Shown piece by piece: positions 21,618-29,191 of a DNA stretch of 64,000 bases. The stretch comes from Natronomonas salsuginis (GTDB lineage: Archaea; Halobacteriota; Halobacteria; Halobacteriales; Haloarculaceae). Numbering within the stretch: the stretch's first letter is position 1; every line of letters starts with the position of its first letter. Where the stretch lies: positions 1 through 64,000 of the forward strand of contig NZ_QKNX01000002.1 of assembly GCF_005239135.1 (NCBI RefSeq). Direction: 5' to 3'. Made by a program: the position numbers and the translations under genes. A model generated the notes under the pieces. That model did not search any database, was not told the origin of the DNA, and saw nothing but the letters and a program-made list of their open reading frames with translations.

Positions 21618-21827
21618 ATGACTGACTCCGACCTTCCTTTCGATGTCGAACAGTTAGCCAGACTTGTTGAGGGGCATAAGAACACCACTTCTCGGACGAA
21701 GCAACGATTCATCGAACGCAACATCGTCGATGTGGCTCTCGGCAATCCCGTCTCCGAATTAAATGAGGACGAGTACGACTCCACGTCGGTTGAGGCTCGA
21801 AGAGACGTGTTAGAGCGGATTGGGTGA
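21618..21827 (+). CDS. Small acidic protein, unrecognised
   Basis: A 69-residue protein (MTDSDLPFDVEQLARLVEGH...), acidic and predicted largely helical, with no family I recognise. The ATG at 21618 was preferred to a GTG at 21606. It ends two bases before the stop codon of the convergent HTH gene. First gene of the integrative element; function unknown. Confidence 0.6.
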   Translation: MTDSDLPFDVEQLARLVEGHKNTTSRTKQRFIERNIVDVALGNPVSELNEDEYDSTSVEARRDVLERIG

Positions 21828-21829
21828 TG

Positions 21830-22060
21830 CTACGGCTCGGAGGTAATACTCCAAATCAGCGAGTTACCTGCTTCTTTCGACGTGACTTTGCCCTCATCTT
21901 CGAGTCTCCGGAGTCGGTAATCTGCATTACGACGCGTACAACCTACGAGGTCGGCTACCTCTTTGGTTGCCGCAGGCTGTTTCTCGCTGACGGCTTCGAT
22001 GAAAGCGTCATCAGAGTACGTCTGTCTTCCATCGCCGCCGGTACTTTCGTCGGCAGTCAT
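21830..22060 (-). CDS. Small winged-helix/HTH transcriptional regulator of the element
   Basis: A 76-residue DNA-binding protein. Residues about 13-70 form an HTH or winged helix: DAFIEAVSEKQPAATKEVADLVGCTRRNADYRLRRLEDEGKV, where ATKEVADLVGC is helix 2-turn and RRNADYRLRRLE the recognition helix, followed by a wing. The ATG at 22060 is preferred; the frame runs open further upstream but would translate the palindromic operators. Two palindromes 33 and 59 nt upstream and the divergent zinc-finger gene suggest autoregulation and control of the neighbour. Confidence 0.82.
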   Translation of the reverse strand: MTADESTGGDGRQTYSDDAFIEAVSEKQPAATKEVADLVGCTRRNADYRLRRLEDEGKVTSKEAGNSLIWSITSEP

Positions 22061-22092
22061 ACGAGAGGCTACGCGATGAGCCGTCTTAGAAT

Positions 22093-22134
22093 TTCCTACA
22101 TAGGAACGCTTATGCTTGTTTCCTACGTAGGAAA
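22093..22134. promoter_or_regulatory. Paired palindromic operators between divergent genes
   Basis: TTCCTACATAGGAA (22093-22106, perfect 6-bp arms) and TTTCCTACGTAGGAAA (22119-22134, perfect 16-bp palindrome) share the half-site TTCCTA. Their centres are 27 bp apart. They flank AAGCATAAGC, a candidate TATA region for the minus-strand HTH gene, so binding would occlude transcription factor B/TBP. The divergent zinc-finger operon starts about 90 bp on the other side. Confidence 0.78.
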
Positions 22135-22158
22135 TAATAGAAGGAGACCGTACCCTCG

Positions 22159-22221
22159 GGGCGTTGGAAAACGCCCGGTGCTGGAACACCGGACGGTGGC
22201 CTTCTGTGGACCCAGAAAGCC
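22159..22221 (+). promoter_or_regulatory. Structured leader with successive stem-loops before the zinc-finger gene
   Basis: Stem 1: GGGCGTT/AACGCCC around a GGAA tetraloop (22159-22176). Stem 2: CCGGTG/CACCGG with loop CTGGAA (22175-22192), sharing two bases with stem 1 and so partly competing with it. Stem 3: GGC-TTCTG/CAGAA-GCC with loop TGGACC (22198-22221), ending immediately before the ATG of a 24-codon frame. Each loop exposes GGA. The arrangement suggests an RNA-level control or protein-binding leader. Confidence 0.5.
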
Positions 22222-22296
22222 ATGCGAAGCAACAACTCTACCGCTGAAAAGCGCATCGCTATTCAGAACGCCGTCGTCTGCGAGGTGGTCGCGTGA
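22222..22296 (+). CDS. Possible 24-residue leader peptide
   Basis: An ATG directly after the third leader stem-loop opens a 24-residue frame (MRSNNSTAEKRIAIQNAVVC...). Its TGA overlaps the GTG start of the zinc-finger gene (GTGA), a typical coupling overlap. It is too short to judge by content; the overlap is the only evidence that it is translated. Confidence 0.35.
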   Translation: MRSNNSTAEKRIAIQNAVVCEVVA

Positions 22297-22877
22297 GCGA
22301 CAAACCGAGCCGGAACGAGGAGCGAGTCGTCAAGTGCCCCGTAGAAGGGTGCGACGCCGAGAAATTGGCCCGCGGGATGCACCTCCACGTCCTCCGAAGT
22401 GTCGGCGACGGGCACGGCGACTCGGGAGAGATTCCAGACGATGTCTCCTTCGACGACCTCGAAGAAGCCGGAACGCAGGAGGTTGAGGTGAACTACCCGG
22501 CAGAGCGCGAAGTCGAGAGCGTGGCTCGGCTCTGCCCGTATTGTGGCGTACCGTTCAAAGGTAAACAGGGGGTGCTGATTCATCTCGGACAGGTCGCCGG
22601 GCGGAAGAACCACCCGCCGAATGCCTCGAAGGTCCACGAGCCGGAGGACTTCCCAGTCGTTGAACTCGACGATGACGAGAACATCGTTGGTGTCGTGAGT
22701 AGTCGTGCTGCGGCCTCCCCGGATAGCGACGCCGACGAGCAAGAAGCCGATGAGCCGGAGGCGTTCGCGACGTTCTCGAAGGACGATGTGGAACGCCTCT
22801 ACGAGGCCGTCTCGAAGGCCGGGGACAAACAAGCGAAGCGTATCCTCCTGCGAGCCTACCTCCATCAGCATGAGTAG
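22293..22877 (+). CDS. C2H2-type zinc-finger protein
   Basis: A 194-residue acidic protein with two metal-binding segments: CPVEGCDAEKLARGMHLHVL (about residues 11-30) and CPYCGVPFKGKQGVLIHLGQ with a following H (about 79-105), both resembling C2H2 fingers. The C-terminal 60 residues are acidic and end in a helical segment (FSKDDVERLYEAVSKAGDKQ). GTG is the most likely start, overlapping the small upstream frame. Such fingers are common in haloarchaeal plasmids and viruses, where they probably bind DNA; the target is unknown. Confidence 0.75.
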   Translation: MSDKPSRNEERVVKCPVEGCDAEKLARGMHLHVLRSVGDGHGDSGEIPDDVSFDDLEEAGTQEVEVNYPAEREVESVARLCPYCGVPFKGKQGVLIHLGQVAGRKNHPPNASKVHEPEDFPVVELDDDENIVGVVSSRAAASPDSDADEQEADEPEAFATFSKDDVERLYEAVSKAGDKQAKRILLRAYLHQHE

Positions 22878-23040
22878 TTGAGGTATCTCAAATTCACTTA
22901 CACCCCGGTGACGAAACGGCTATATTTCCTGCTCACGTTTTGTTTAGTGAGGCGGTTTCCTCGAAATTCTCTGACCCAGACTGTGTAGAGTCCGGTCTGA
23001 CTCAAAGTTAGAGATGCGGGGATTTTCCGCCTGTTCTCTC

Positions 23041-24939
23041 ATGTCTACAGTAGACCAATCAGCCGACGGCATCGCCAATACACGTAGCCTCACGACCGAG
23101 CAGGCACGGCGTAGATTGACTAATTGTCTCCAACGTGCCCTCTCTGACGAATCTGATACGCTCATCGACGCACCCACTTCTCTCGGGAAAACGCACATCG
23201 TCGCCTCCACGCCGTGGAGTAACTATTCAGAAATCACCGGGGGCCAGCCAGTAATCCATCTTCATGGGACCAAGGAAACCCGTCGAAAAGCCGCTGAGAT
23301 GAGCCGGCACGCTGGCGTCTCGTACGTTGAACTGGAAAGCGGTCTTGATGTCTGTCCGACCGCAAACGGTACTTTCGACACGGAACTCTCCACCGTAGAC
23401 GGGAAGTCCGCGTCCAAGTGGCTCATGAACGTCGTAAACCGGGGTGGCTACGAGTTCCACGAGGCACATCGGATGCTCCGGAGCCGTCTTGGAAAACTGC
23501 CCTGTGAAAACGACGGAGGCTGTCCAAGCAGTAGGCGGTGGGACGACATCCTCGACGATGAGGGCGAGCAGAGATACGACGTAATCCACGCAACATACGA
23601 CTTCGCCTACGTTGAGCAGTTCGTCGAGGATGCAAACATCGTGTTCGACGAACAGCCCGTCTTCAACGAGGAGGTGAAAAACAAGGCAGAGTTCCTGAAA
23701 AACTCTGTAAACGAAGTCCTGTCGCAGTCAGACGACCATCTCTCGTGGGTAAATCTCGTTGATGCAGTTCTCGACCAAGACGAGGGTCTACTCGGAAACT
23801 ATCAAAAGTTCCTCGCTCATACGAGCACTGGGCACAGGCCTTCCGGGCTGGGATACATTCACAGTCGAGTTCAGGACATCGCTGGAGCAGTCGCTCGCGC
23901 GGAGAGGGTGCTGGATGGAAAGCGATACTTCGGGAGGACGGGAGACACCTTGGTCGTTCTGGGCGAGCAGGGGTCGCTCCGGCAAGTCCACCAGCCACCG
24001 AACCTCTCTGATGTGCGGTGCGTCATCGGTCTCGATGCTCACCCGTCACTCCTTCTGTGGCGTCTCAATACTGTAGACGACCTCCAGTTGGAGGCCGTCC
24101 TCACTTCGGACGAACGCACACGGTGGCGAAAAGAGCGCCGAGGTCTCCACCTCGTTCAGGTAGGGAGGCACGCTCGTCCGTACACACGCGGATGGCGTGG
24201 TAAACATCCCGCAGAGAAAGCGAGGGCTATCATCGCCGAACTCAAACGGCACTACGGCTCCACGTTCCGAACCAGCATTAGTAGCAAGGCTATCGAAGGC
24301 GACGTTCGTCGGATGCTCTCCGGTGTTGGCGTGAGAGGTCTCGAAACGATGCACTTCGGCGACTTGAAAAGCCGAAACGACTTCGAGGATGAACGTGTCG
24401 GTCTTGTGGTCGGATGTAACGACCCCGGCGATGACCGTATCCTCGACCTGCTGGCGTTCTGCGAACTCAACGCTCTCCCGAAACTCGACGAAAACGGAGA
24501 GCGTGACTACGGACGAGAGTTCGTGGGACCGAATGCCGACGCCGCCGCTGAGTTCCTCGCCTCCGTTCGAGAGAACAACCTCGCTCAAGCCGTTGGACGG
24601 TACGCTCGCAACCCGCAGGACGAAGACTTCGAGGCGATGGTCTACGTCTGGAGTTCCGCGCTCCCTGACAGTCTGACCGACAGCATCGTCTCTGGAGTCA
24701 TCAGTCGGGTGACCGACCTCAAGGACGAAATCGAGCAGTACGTTCGTCGAGAAGGAACGGTCACGAAGAAGCAGGTGGCCGAAGCAGTCGATACCGGAGA
24801 CTCGTATGCCTACGAAGTCTTGCAAGAGTTGGCGGAGCAGGGCATCGTGACGGTCTCGAAGGGAACGGGCTACTACGGGGCAGACGAATACCAATACGTC
24901 TCGGGAACACTCTCACCGAGTGTGGAACTTGGCTTCTGA
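23041..24939 (+). CDS. Helicase-like ATPase with C-terminal winged helix, probable replication protein of the element
   Basis: A 632-residue protein. Near the N-terminus is a P-loop-like IDAPTSLGKTHIVAS (about residues 42-56). A Walker B-like IVFDEQPVF occurs near residue 200, and NNLAQAVGRYARNPQDEDF near residue 520 resembles superfamily 2 helicase motif VI (QxxGRxxR). The last 80 residues form a winged-helix-like unit (VTKKQVAEAVDTGDSYAYEVLQELAEQGIVTV). This combination is usual for plasmid or viral replication proteins of Halobacteria; a primase active site is not seen. ATG 23041 was chosen over 23014. Its codons are less GC-rich than the host backbone. A defence helicase role is less likely because it is convergent with the BREX-like operon. 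Confidence 0.65.
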   Translation: MSTVDQSADGIANTRSLTTEQARRRLTNCLQRALSDESDTLIDAPTSLGKTHIVASTPWSNYSEITGGQPVIHLHGTKETRRKAAEMSRHAGVSYVELESGLDVCPTANGTFDTELSTVDGKSASKWLMNVVNRGGYEFHEAHRMLRSRLGKLPCENDGGCPSSRRWDDILDDEGEQRYDVIHATYDFAYVEQFVEDANIVFDEQPVFNEEVKNKAEFLKNSVNEVLSQSDDHLSWVNLVDAVLDQDEGLLGNYQKFLAHTSTGHRPSGLGYIHSRVQDIAGAVARAERVLDGKRYFGRTGDTLVVLGEQGSLRQVHQPPNLSDVRCVIGLDAHPSLLLWRLNTVDDLQLEAVLTSDERTRWRKERRGLHLVQVGRHARPYTRGWRGKHPAEKARAIIAELKRHYGSTFRTSISSKAIEGDVRRMLSGVGVRGLETMHFGDLKSRNDFEDERVGLVVGCNDPGDDRILDLLAFCELNALPKLDENGERDYGREFVGPNADAAAEFLASVRENNLAQAVGRYARNPQDEDFEAMVYVWSSALPDSLTDSIVSGVISRVTDLKDEIEQYVRREGTVTKKQVAEAVDTGDSYAYEVLQELAEQGIVTVSKGTGYYGADEYQYVSGTLSPSVELGF

Positions 24940-25175
24940 ATCGTTCGCTACTACGTTCAAAGACTTTGTACGTGTAAGCGAACGGTTGAGGAACGCCTAC
25001 TGTTGGACGGCCACTCGTGCTACAGTTTGCTTCTGATTACAACGCGTTCCAAACCGATGACCCGGCTGGACTGGAACCGTCTCCAGATGTAATGACCTCT
25101 ACGTGTTCTGCCACTGTCCCTGTCGCTCCGAATTCTGAGTCCGCAACACGATGGATTTCGGACGCTTATGTAACC

Positions 25176-25565
25176 TTACTTCCGAGCCACCGCGTGTCCC
25201 GCCTTAACGACGCGCGGCTCCTCCACAAACAGATTACCCACCGGGAGGTAGACGGCGTCGCCACCACGTTCGACGCGAACGCTGAACACATCGTCGTCCA
25301 CGAGGTCGCCGTCGAAGACGAACTGGACGGCCTTCGGACCGCGGAACGACCCGCTCTCACGAAGCACGTCACGGAGTTTGCGGGCGGCCTCATCGAGTTC
25401 ATCCGCGTCGGTCTCGTACAGCAGGTCTTCAAGTCGCGTCACCGTTAGACGCGGCGGGAGCGTCCCGTCGTTGGCGAGCCGGCGGAAAAACGCGAGCGCC
25501 GGCAGTTCCTCCTCGGTGTCCTCCACGCGCTCCGTCACGAGATTGTAGCCGGCGTTGAGTGACAT
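25176..25565 (-). CDS. Unrecognised 130-residue protein, last gene of the BREX-like operon
   Basis: A 129-130-residue acidic protein (MSLNAGYNLVTERVEDTEEELPALAFF...). Visible are a helical N-terminal half with LTVTRLEDLLYETDADELDEAARKL and a beta-rich C-terminal half (AVQFVFDGDLVDDDVFSVRVERGGDAVYLPVGNLF). Its ATG starts 2 bases after the methylase stop, so it is translationally coupled and belongs to the defence module. It matches none of the small BREX subunits I can recall (BrxA, BrxB, BrxF) on inspection, but remote similarity cannot be judged by eye. Confidence 0.75.
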   Translation of the reverse strand: MSLNAGYNLVTERVEDTEEELPALAFFRRLANDGTLPPRLTVTRLEDLLYETDADELDEAARKLRDVLRESGSFRGPKAVQFVFDGDLVDDDVFSVRVERGGDAVYLPVGNLFVEEPRVVKAGHAVARK

Positions 25566-25567
25566 GG

Positions 25568-28261
25568 TCAGAATTGGGAGAGGCTCATTTCCATCACGTT
25601 CTCGTAGCGGTCGTCGCCCGTCGCGTCGGCGAGGAACTCCGCGAGTTCTTGTAGGTCGTCGGTTTTCCACTCGCTGAGGAACTCAGAGGTGTTCTGGTCG
25701 GTCTTGTAGAGGTGGTAGAGGTACTGCACCTTGTCCACGTCGAGGAGTGCGTCGGAGTCCACCTCGTCGCCGTTGAGCGTCTTCTGGGAGCCGTCCCCAC
25801 TCTTGCTGAGGTTCCGCTCGATGTGGTGGACGCGCTCGTCGGCGGAGACCGGCTCCTTCTTGTCGCGCGGCCCTTTCACGAGTTTTTCGTCTTCGAGGTC
25901 GCTGACGTTCAGGTTCTTCGCCAGCAGTTGCTTGTTGAGGTCGTCGTAGCCCTCGGGACCGCGTTGAACGAACGCGGCGTACGCCTCGCTGATGGAGTCG
26001 ATGCTTGCCGGGAGGTTGACCGAACCTTCGAGGACCTGCTCGATGATGGAGTCCACCGTGTCGAGCGCCTCGTCAATGTCGGCCTGCTCACCTTCGGAGT
26101 AGACGTTCGGGTAGTGCCGGGAGTAGTAGTACATACACTTCCCGCGGAGGATGACGCCGAGGTCGGCCTTCGAGAGGTCTTCGTGACGCTCGCGTTCTTC
26201 GGCGGCCATGTCCTGCAACTCGAAGAACAGGTTCTGGCGGAGTTCAGTGAGAGTGATTTCCTCGTCGGCCTGCTCCTTGTTCGCGTAGATGAGGATGTCA
26301 TACTCCGCATTGTCGAGGTCGGCGATGTGCGGATTGTTTGGCATTTCTGACTGGACGGGGTACGCGCCGGTAACGGTGAATCCGCTCCGGATGAGGGCCT
26401 CCAGAATAACCGACCACGCCTCATTCTCGTTGTGATGGTAAGTGAAAACCATCTCGCCGTCCTGCTTCAGGACTCGGTGGCACTCTGAGAAGACGTTTGC
26501 AAGCGACTCAACGAAGAACTCCTCGCCTTTGTTCGCGTTGTTGTTGGCGACGATTTCACGGGCTTTCGGCACGAGTTCCGGTTTGAACTCCTCGTACTCC
26601 TCGTGGAGGCACTCTCGGAGCCATACGTAGAAGTAGTCGGATAGTTCCGAATACTGGACGTTGTCGTAGTACGGTGGGTCGGTGATGACGAAGTCTATAG
26701 ACTCGTCTTCCTCACCCATCCGTTCCGAGGTCTTACAGTTCAGAGCAGTAACGCGACTTTCAGTGATGTCCTCATTGTCGACATAGAATTGCTCTACGTC
26801 CCCTTTTTGACGATTTTTGACCTTCTCGAAAGGCCGTTCACAATACTCTTTTGCATCGTAGACTTTGTCAAAGAAGTTCTTTAATGAGGAAATATTCCCT
26901 GCGTCGTTCAATGGATTCGGCTCAACTGGCTGAACTTTAGGACTGAAAGCATGGCGTTCAAATACGCTAATTCCTTTGGAGTTACCAGCATGCCAGCGGC
27001 AGAGTTTTGAATTGTATTCTAAAGAAGCAGATACTGTTGTAATCAGAAATTCAGCGATGTTCTGTTCGTCGGCATTTTTCAAATTAAGCCCGCCTACTCT
27101 ACGTGCTTTGTCAAGTAACAGACCAAAGGTAAGGAGATGACGGTCGGTGAATAGTTCGTTAAACTTCTCATAGTTGTAATTCAGTAATGCACCGCTCTTG
27201 TCCCCGTCGGGAATCTTTTGTTCGGGAATAGGTAGGTTCTCACGTAACTGTCTAAATCTCTGTTCTGACTGTCCGACGCGCTTCGCATCGTCCTCGTCAA
27301 ACTCTTTAATGCGTTTGTTTCCACGGGGGTCAACATACTGAAGCGCGAATCGGTCAAACGTGGGGCGTTCATCGTGACGCTTGAGAGTTTCTTTGACATC
27401 GTGTTTGTGCCCGTTAGAACAGGTGTACTTTCCGTATCCGTAGGTGCCGTCGTTAGGGTCAAATTCTTGACCGCAGTTTAGGCAAACTTCATTACCATCT
27501 TCAGAAACAGTAATAACTCCTCCATCAGCGACTGAAACTTCCGTACCCTTGTCGAGACCTTTGCTTCGGTCTTCCAGTTCGATGATGCGGTCGTCGCAAT
27601 CTTGATTCGGACAGTAAAGTGCTCCCGGACGCGTTTTCATAGTCTTAGCCAGTTGGTAGCGGGGGAACAACTGAACTTTCTCATCACACGTCAGGCAGGG
27701 GATACGCTGTGACTGGAAGTAGTAGAGGACTTCACACTCTTTCCCTGTCTCCGGGTCGATAGTAGTGTAGTATTCTTCGAGTTCCTCACGCGTCTCCTCA
27801 AGAATCCGGTCGAACTCGCGTTCGAGAGCGTCGAGATTCACGTCGTCCATCGACTTCTTCTCGGTCCACCACGCAACCGGGTTGAGTTCATACCCGATGA
27901 CGTCCGCACCGAGCCGGTTGCTCTCGACGAGCGTCGTCCCACCTCCTGCAAAGGGGTCGAGAACGGTCACGTCGCGGTCGATGTGTTCGTCGTTCGGATT
28001 AATCTCGTCGTGGTAGGAGTCAAGATACAAGCCGTAGTGCGTTCCCGTGGTTCGCTCGGTGAGGATGTCATCTTTCGTGATGGTGTCATCCGTCATCGCT
28101 GCGAGGCTGAGACACCGGAACGTCGAGCCGGGACGACGCGCCCACCACTTGTGGAGCGAGTAGATGGGTCGGTACACGTCACGGCGGTAGGTCTCCTTCT
28201 CGGCCAGTTCGTCCATCAGGTTTAGCGGGAGTTTGTCCCACGTCTCGGTTTTGTCAGTCAT
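25568..28261 (-). CDS. DUF1156-type DNA adenine methylase (PglXI-like)
   Basis: An 897-residue protein. The N-terminus is the DUF1156 signature (YRPIYSLHKWWARRPGSTF, about residues 30-48). DPFAGGGTTLVE (about 102-113) is the SAM-binding motif I, and VITDPPYYDNVQY (about 523-535) is the catalytic DPPY motif of N6-adenine methylases. In between are Cys pairs of zinc ribbons (PCLTC, YCPNQDC, VCLNCG, TCSNGHKH). This architecture is that of PglXI, the methylase of BREX type 3. It likely marks host DNA at a short motif. It lies 9 nt after the PglZ gene with a GAGGAG ribosome site in the gap. Confidence 0.92.
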   Translation of the reverse strand: MTDKTETWDKLPLNLMDELAEKETYRRDVYRPIYSLHKWWARRPGSTFRCLSLAAMTDDTITKDDILTERTTGTHYGLYLDSYHDEINPNDEHIDRDVTVLDPFAGGGTTLVESNRLGADVIGYELNPVAWWTEKKSMDDVNLDALEREFDRILEETREELEEYYTTIDPETGKECEVLYYFQSQRIPCLTCDEKVQLFPRYQLAKTMKTRPGALYCPNQDCDDRIIELEDRSKGLDKGTEVSVADGGVITVSEDGNEVCLNCGQEFDPNDGTYGYGKYTCSNGHKHDVKETLKRHDERPTFDRFALQYVDPRGNKRIKEFDEDDAKRVGQSEQRFRQLRENLPIPEQKIPDGDKSGALLNYNYEKFNELFTDRHLLTFGLLLDKARRVGGLNLKNADEQNIAEFLITTVSASLEYNSKLCRWHAGNSKGISVFERHAFSPKVQPVEPNPLNDAGNISSLKNFFDKVYDAKEYCERPFEKVKNRQKGDVEQFYVDNEDITESRVTALNCKTSERMGEEDESIDFVITDPPYYDNVQYSELSDYFYVWLRECLHEEYEEFKPELVPKAREIVANNNANKGEEFFVESLANVFSECHRVLKQDGEMVFTYHHNENEAWSVILEALIRSGFTVTGAYPVQSEMPNNPHIADLDNAEYDILIYANKEQADEEITLTELRQNLFFELQDMAAEERERHEDLSKADLGVILRGKCMYYYSRHYPNVYSEGEQADIDEALDTVDSIIEQVLEGSVNLPASIDSISEAYAAFVQRGPEGYDDLNKQLLAKNLNVSDLEDEKLVKGPRDKKEPVSADERVHHIERNLSKSGDGSQKTLNGDEVDSDALLDVDKVQYLYHLYKTDQNTSEFLSEWKTDDLQELAEFLADATGDDRYENVMEMSLSQF

Positions 28262-28270
28262 AATCTCCTC

Positions 28271-29191
28271 TTAGGTGGTAATTCGTAGAACGGGCGTCAG
28301 GCACTCCGGCAGGCTGAATCCCCCGTGCATGATTCGCTTCGATGCCCCGCGCTTGGTCCACGTGTAGTGACCTTTGACCACGTAGTGCCCGCCGACACGC
28401 TCGATGACGCCGGACTCGCGCAGTTGGTCGAAGGCGTACCCGTCCTCGACCTCGCGGTGGCGTCCGTGGAACTTGTTCGAGAGCGCCTCCTCGTCACTGT
28501 CCGAGAGCGCGTAGGGATTCCCCCCGAGATGGTTGATGTAACCATGGTCGCTCGTCACGAGGAACTCCCCGTGAACGCTCTCGGTGACGATGTCCTCCAG
28601 CAGGCCCTTCACGTCCTCGTAGATGTCGGTTAACTCCTCGACCGAGTAGTTTCCCTTCATCGCCTCTTCAAGCCGTTGGTCGGGGTGGCGCGTCCAGACG
28701 TACTCCGGCTCGGTGCCGGGCAACTGCGGGACATCGAGGTCGCCCACGAAGCGGTAGTCGTCGCGGTTGACCGCCGACGGACTGTTGGCATCAAACCACT
28801 CGCGGCAGATGAACTCCGTCGCGGAGGGCAGGCGCTCGACAGCGGCCCAATCGAAGGACACGTTCCAGTCGTGGTCCGCCGCGAGGTCTCGTTCCAGTTG
28901 GAACCCCTCGCGGAAACTGAGCGCGTCCATGATGACGCCACAGCCGGAGTCAAGTTGCGTGATGGGATGGTCACCCATCGAAGCCTTCAGTTCGTCATAC
29001 AACTTAGGCTCTTGCTGGCCGAGGTGGTGTTCGAGCGCGCGCGTTCGGTACTCCGAGTCGTTGAGATTGCGGTCAGCGAGCGCGTCCGGCTTCGACCAGA
29101 TACGGCGGAGGCACTCGAACGTGCCATCGAGAACGGATTCGCCGCTGACGAGTTCTGCGAGTTCGTCCGCCCCATAGAGTCCGTCAGTCAC
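28271..29191 (-). CDS. Minimal PglZ-like alkaline-phosphatase-superfamily protein
   Basis: A 306-residue protein. GVIMDALSFREGF (about 85-97) matches the metal-binding first motif of PglZ, LPSATEFICREWF (121-133) the Ser/Thr nucleophile region, LVTSDHGYIN (211-220) the Asp-His metal site, and MHGGFSLPECLTPVL (288-302) the C-terminal signature. BREX PglZ proteins are usually two to three times this length, with N- and C-terminal extensions missing here, so this is nearly the bare catalytic fold. GTG start overlaps the ATPase stop by 8 nt. PglZ is essential for BREX defence and methylation, though its reaction is not settled. Confidence 0.85.
   Translation of the reverse strand: MTDGLYGADELAELVSGESVLDGTFECLRRIWSKPDALADRNLNDSEYRTRALEHHLGQQEPKLYDELKASMGDHPITQLDSGCGVIMDALSFREGFQLERDLAADHDWNVSFDWAAVERLPSATEFICREWFDANSPSAVNRDDYRFVGDLDVPQLPGTEPEYVWTRHPDQRLEEAMKGNYSVEELTDIYEDVKGLLEDIVTESVHGEFLVTSDHGYINHLGGNPYALSDSDEEALSNKFHGRHREVEDGYAFDQLRESGVIERVGGHYVVKGHYTWTKRGASKRIMHGGFSLPECLTPVLRITT

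Noticed and set aside
22060-22189. Longer N-terminus for the HTH regulator
   Set aside because: The extension would translate the two palindromic operators (giving repeated SYVGN) and has no conserved residues.
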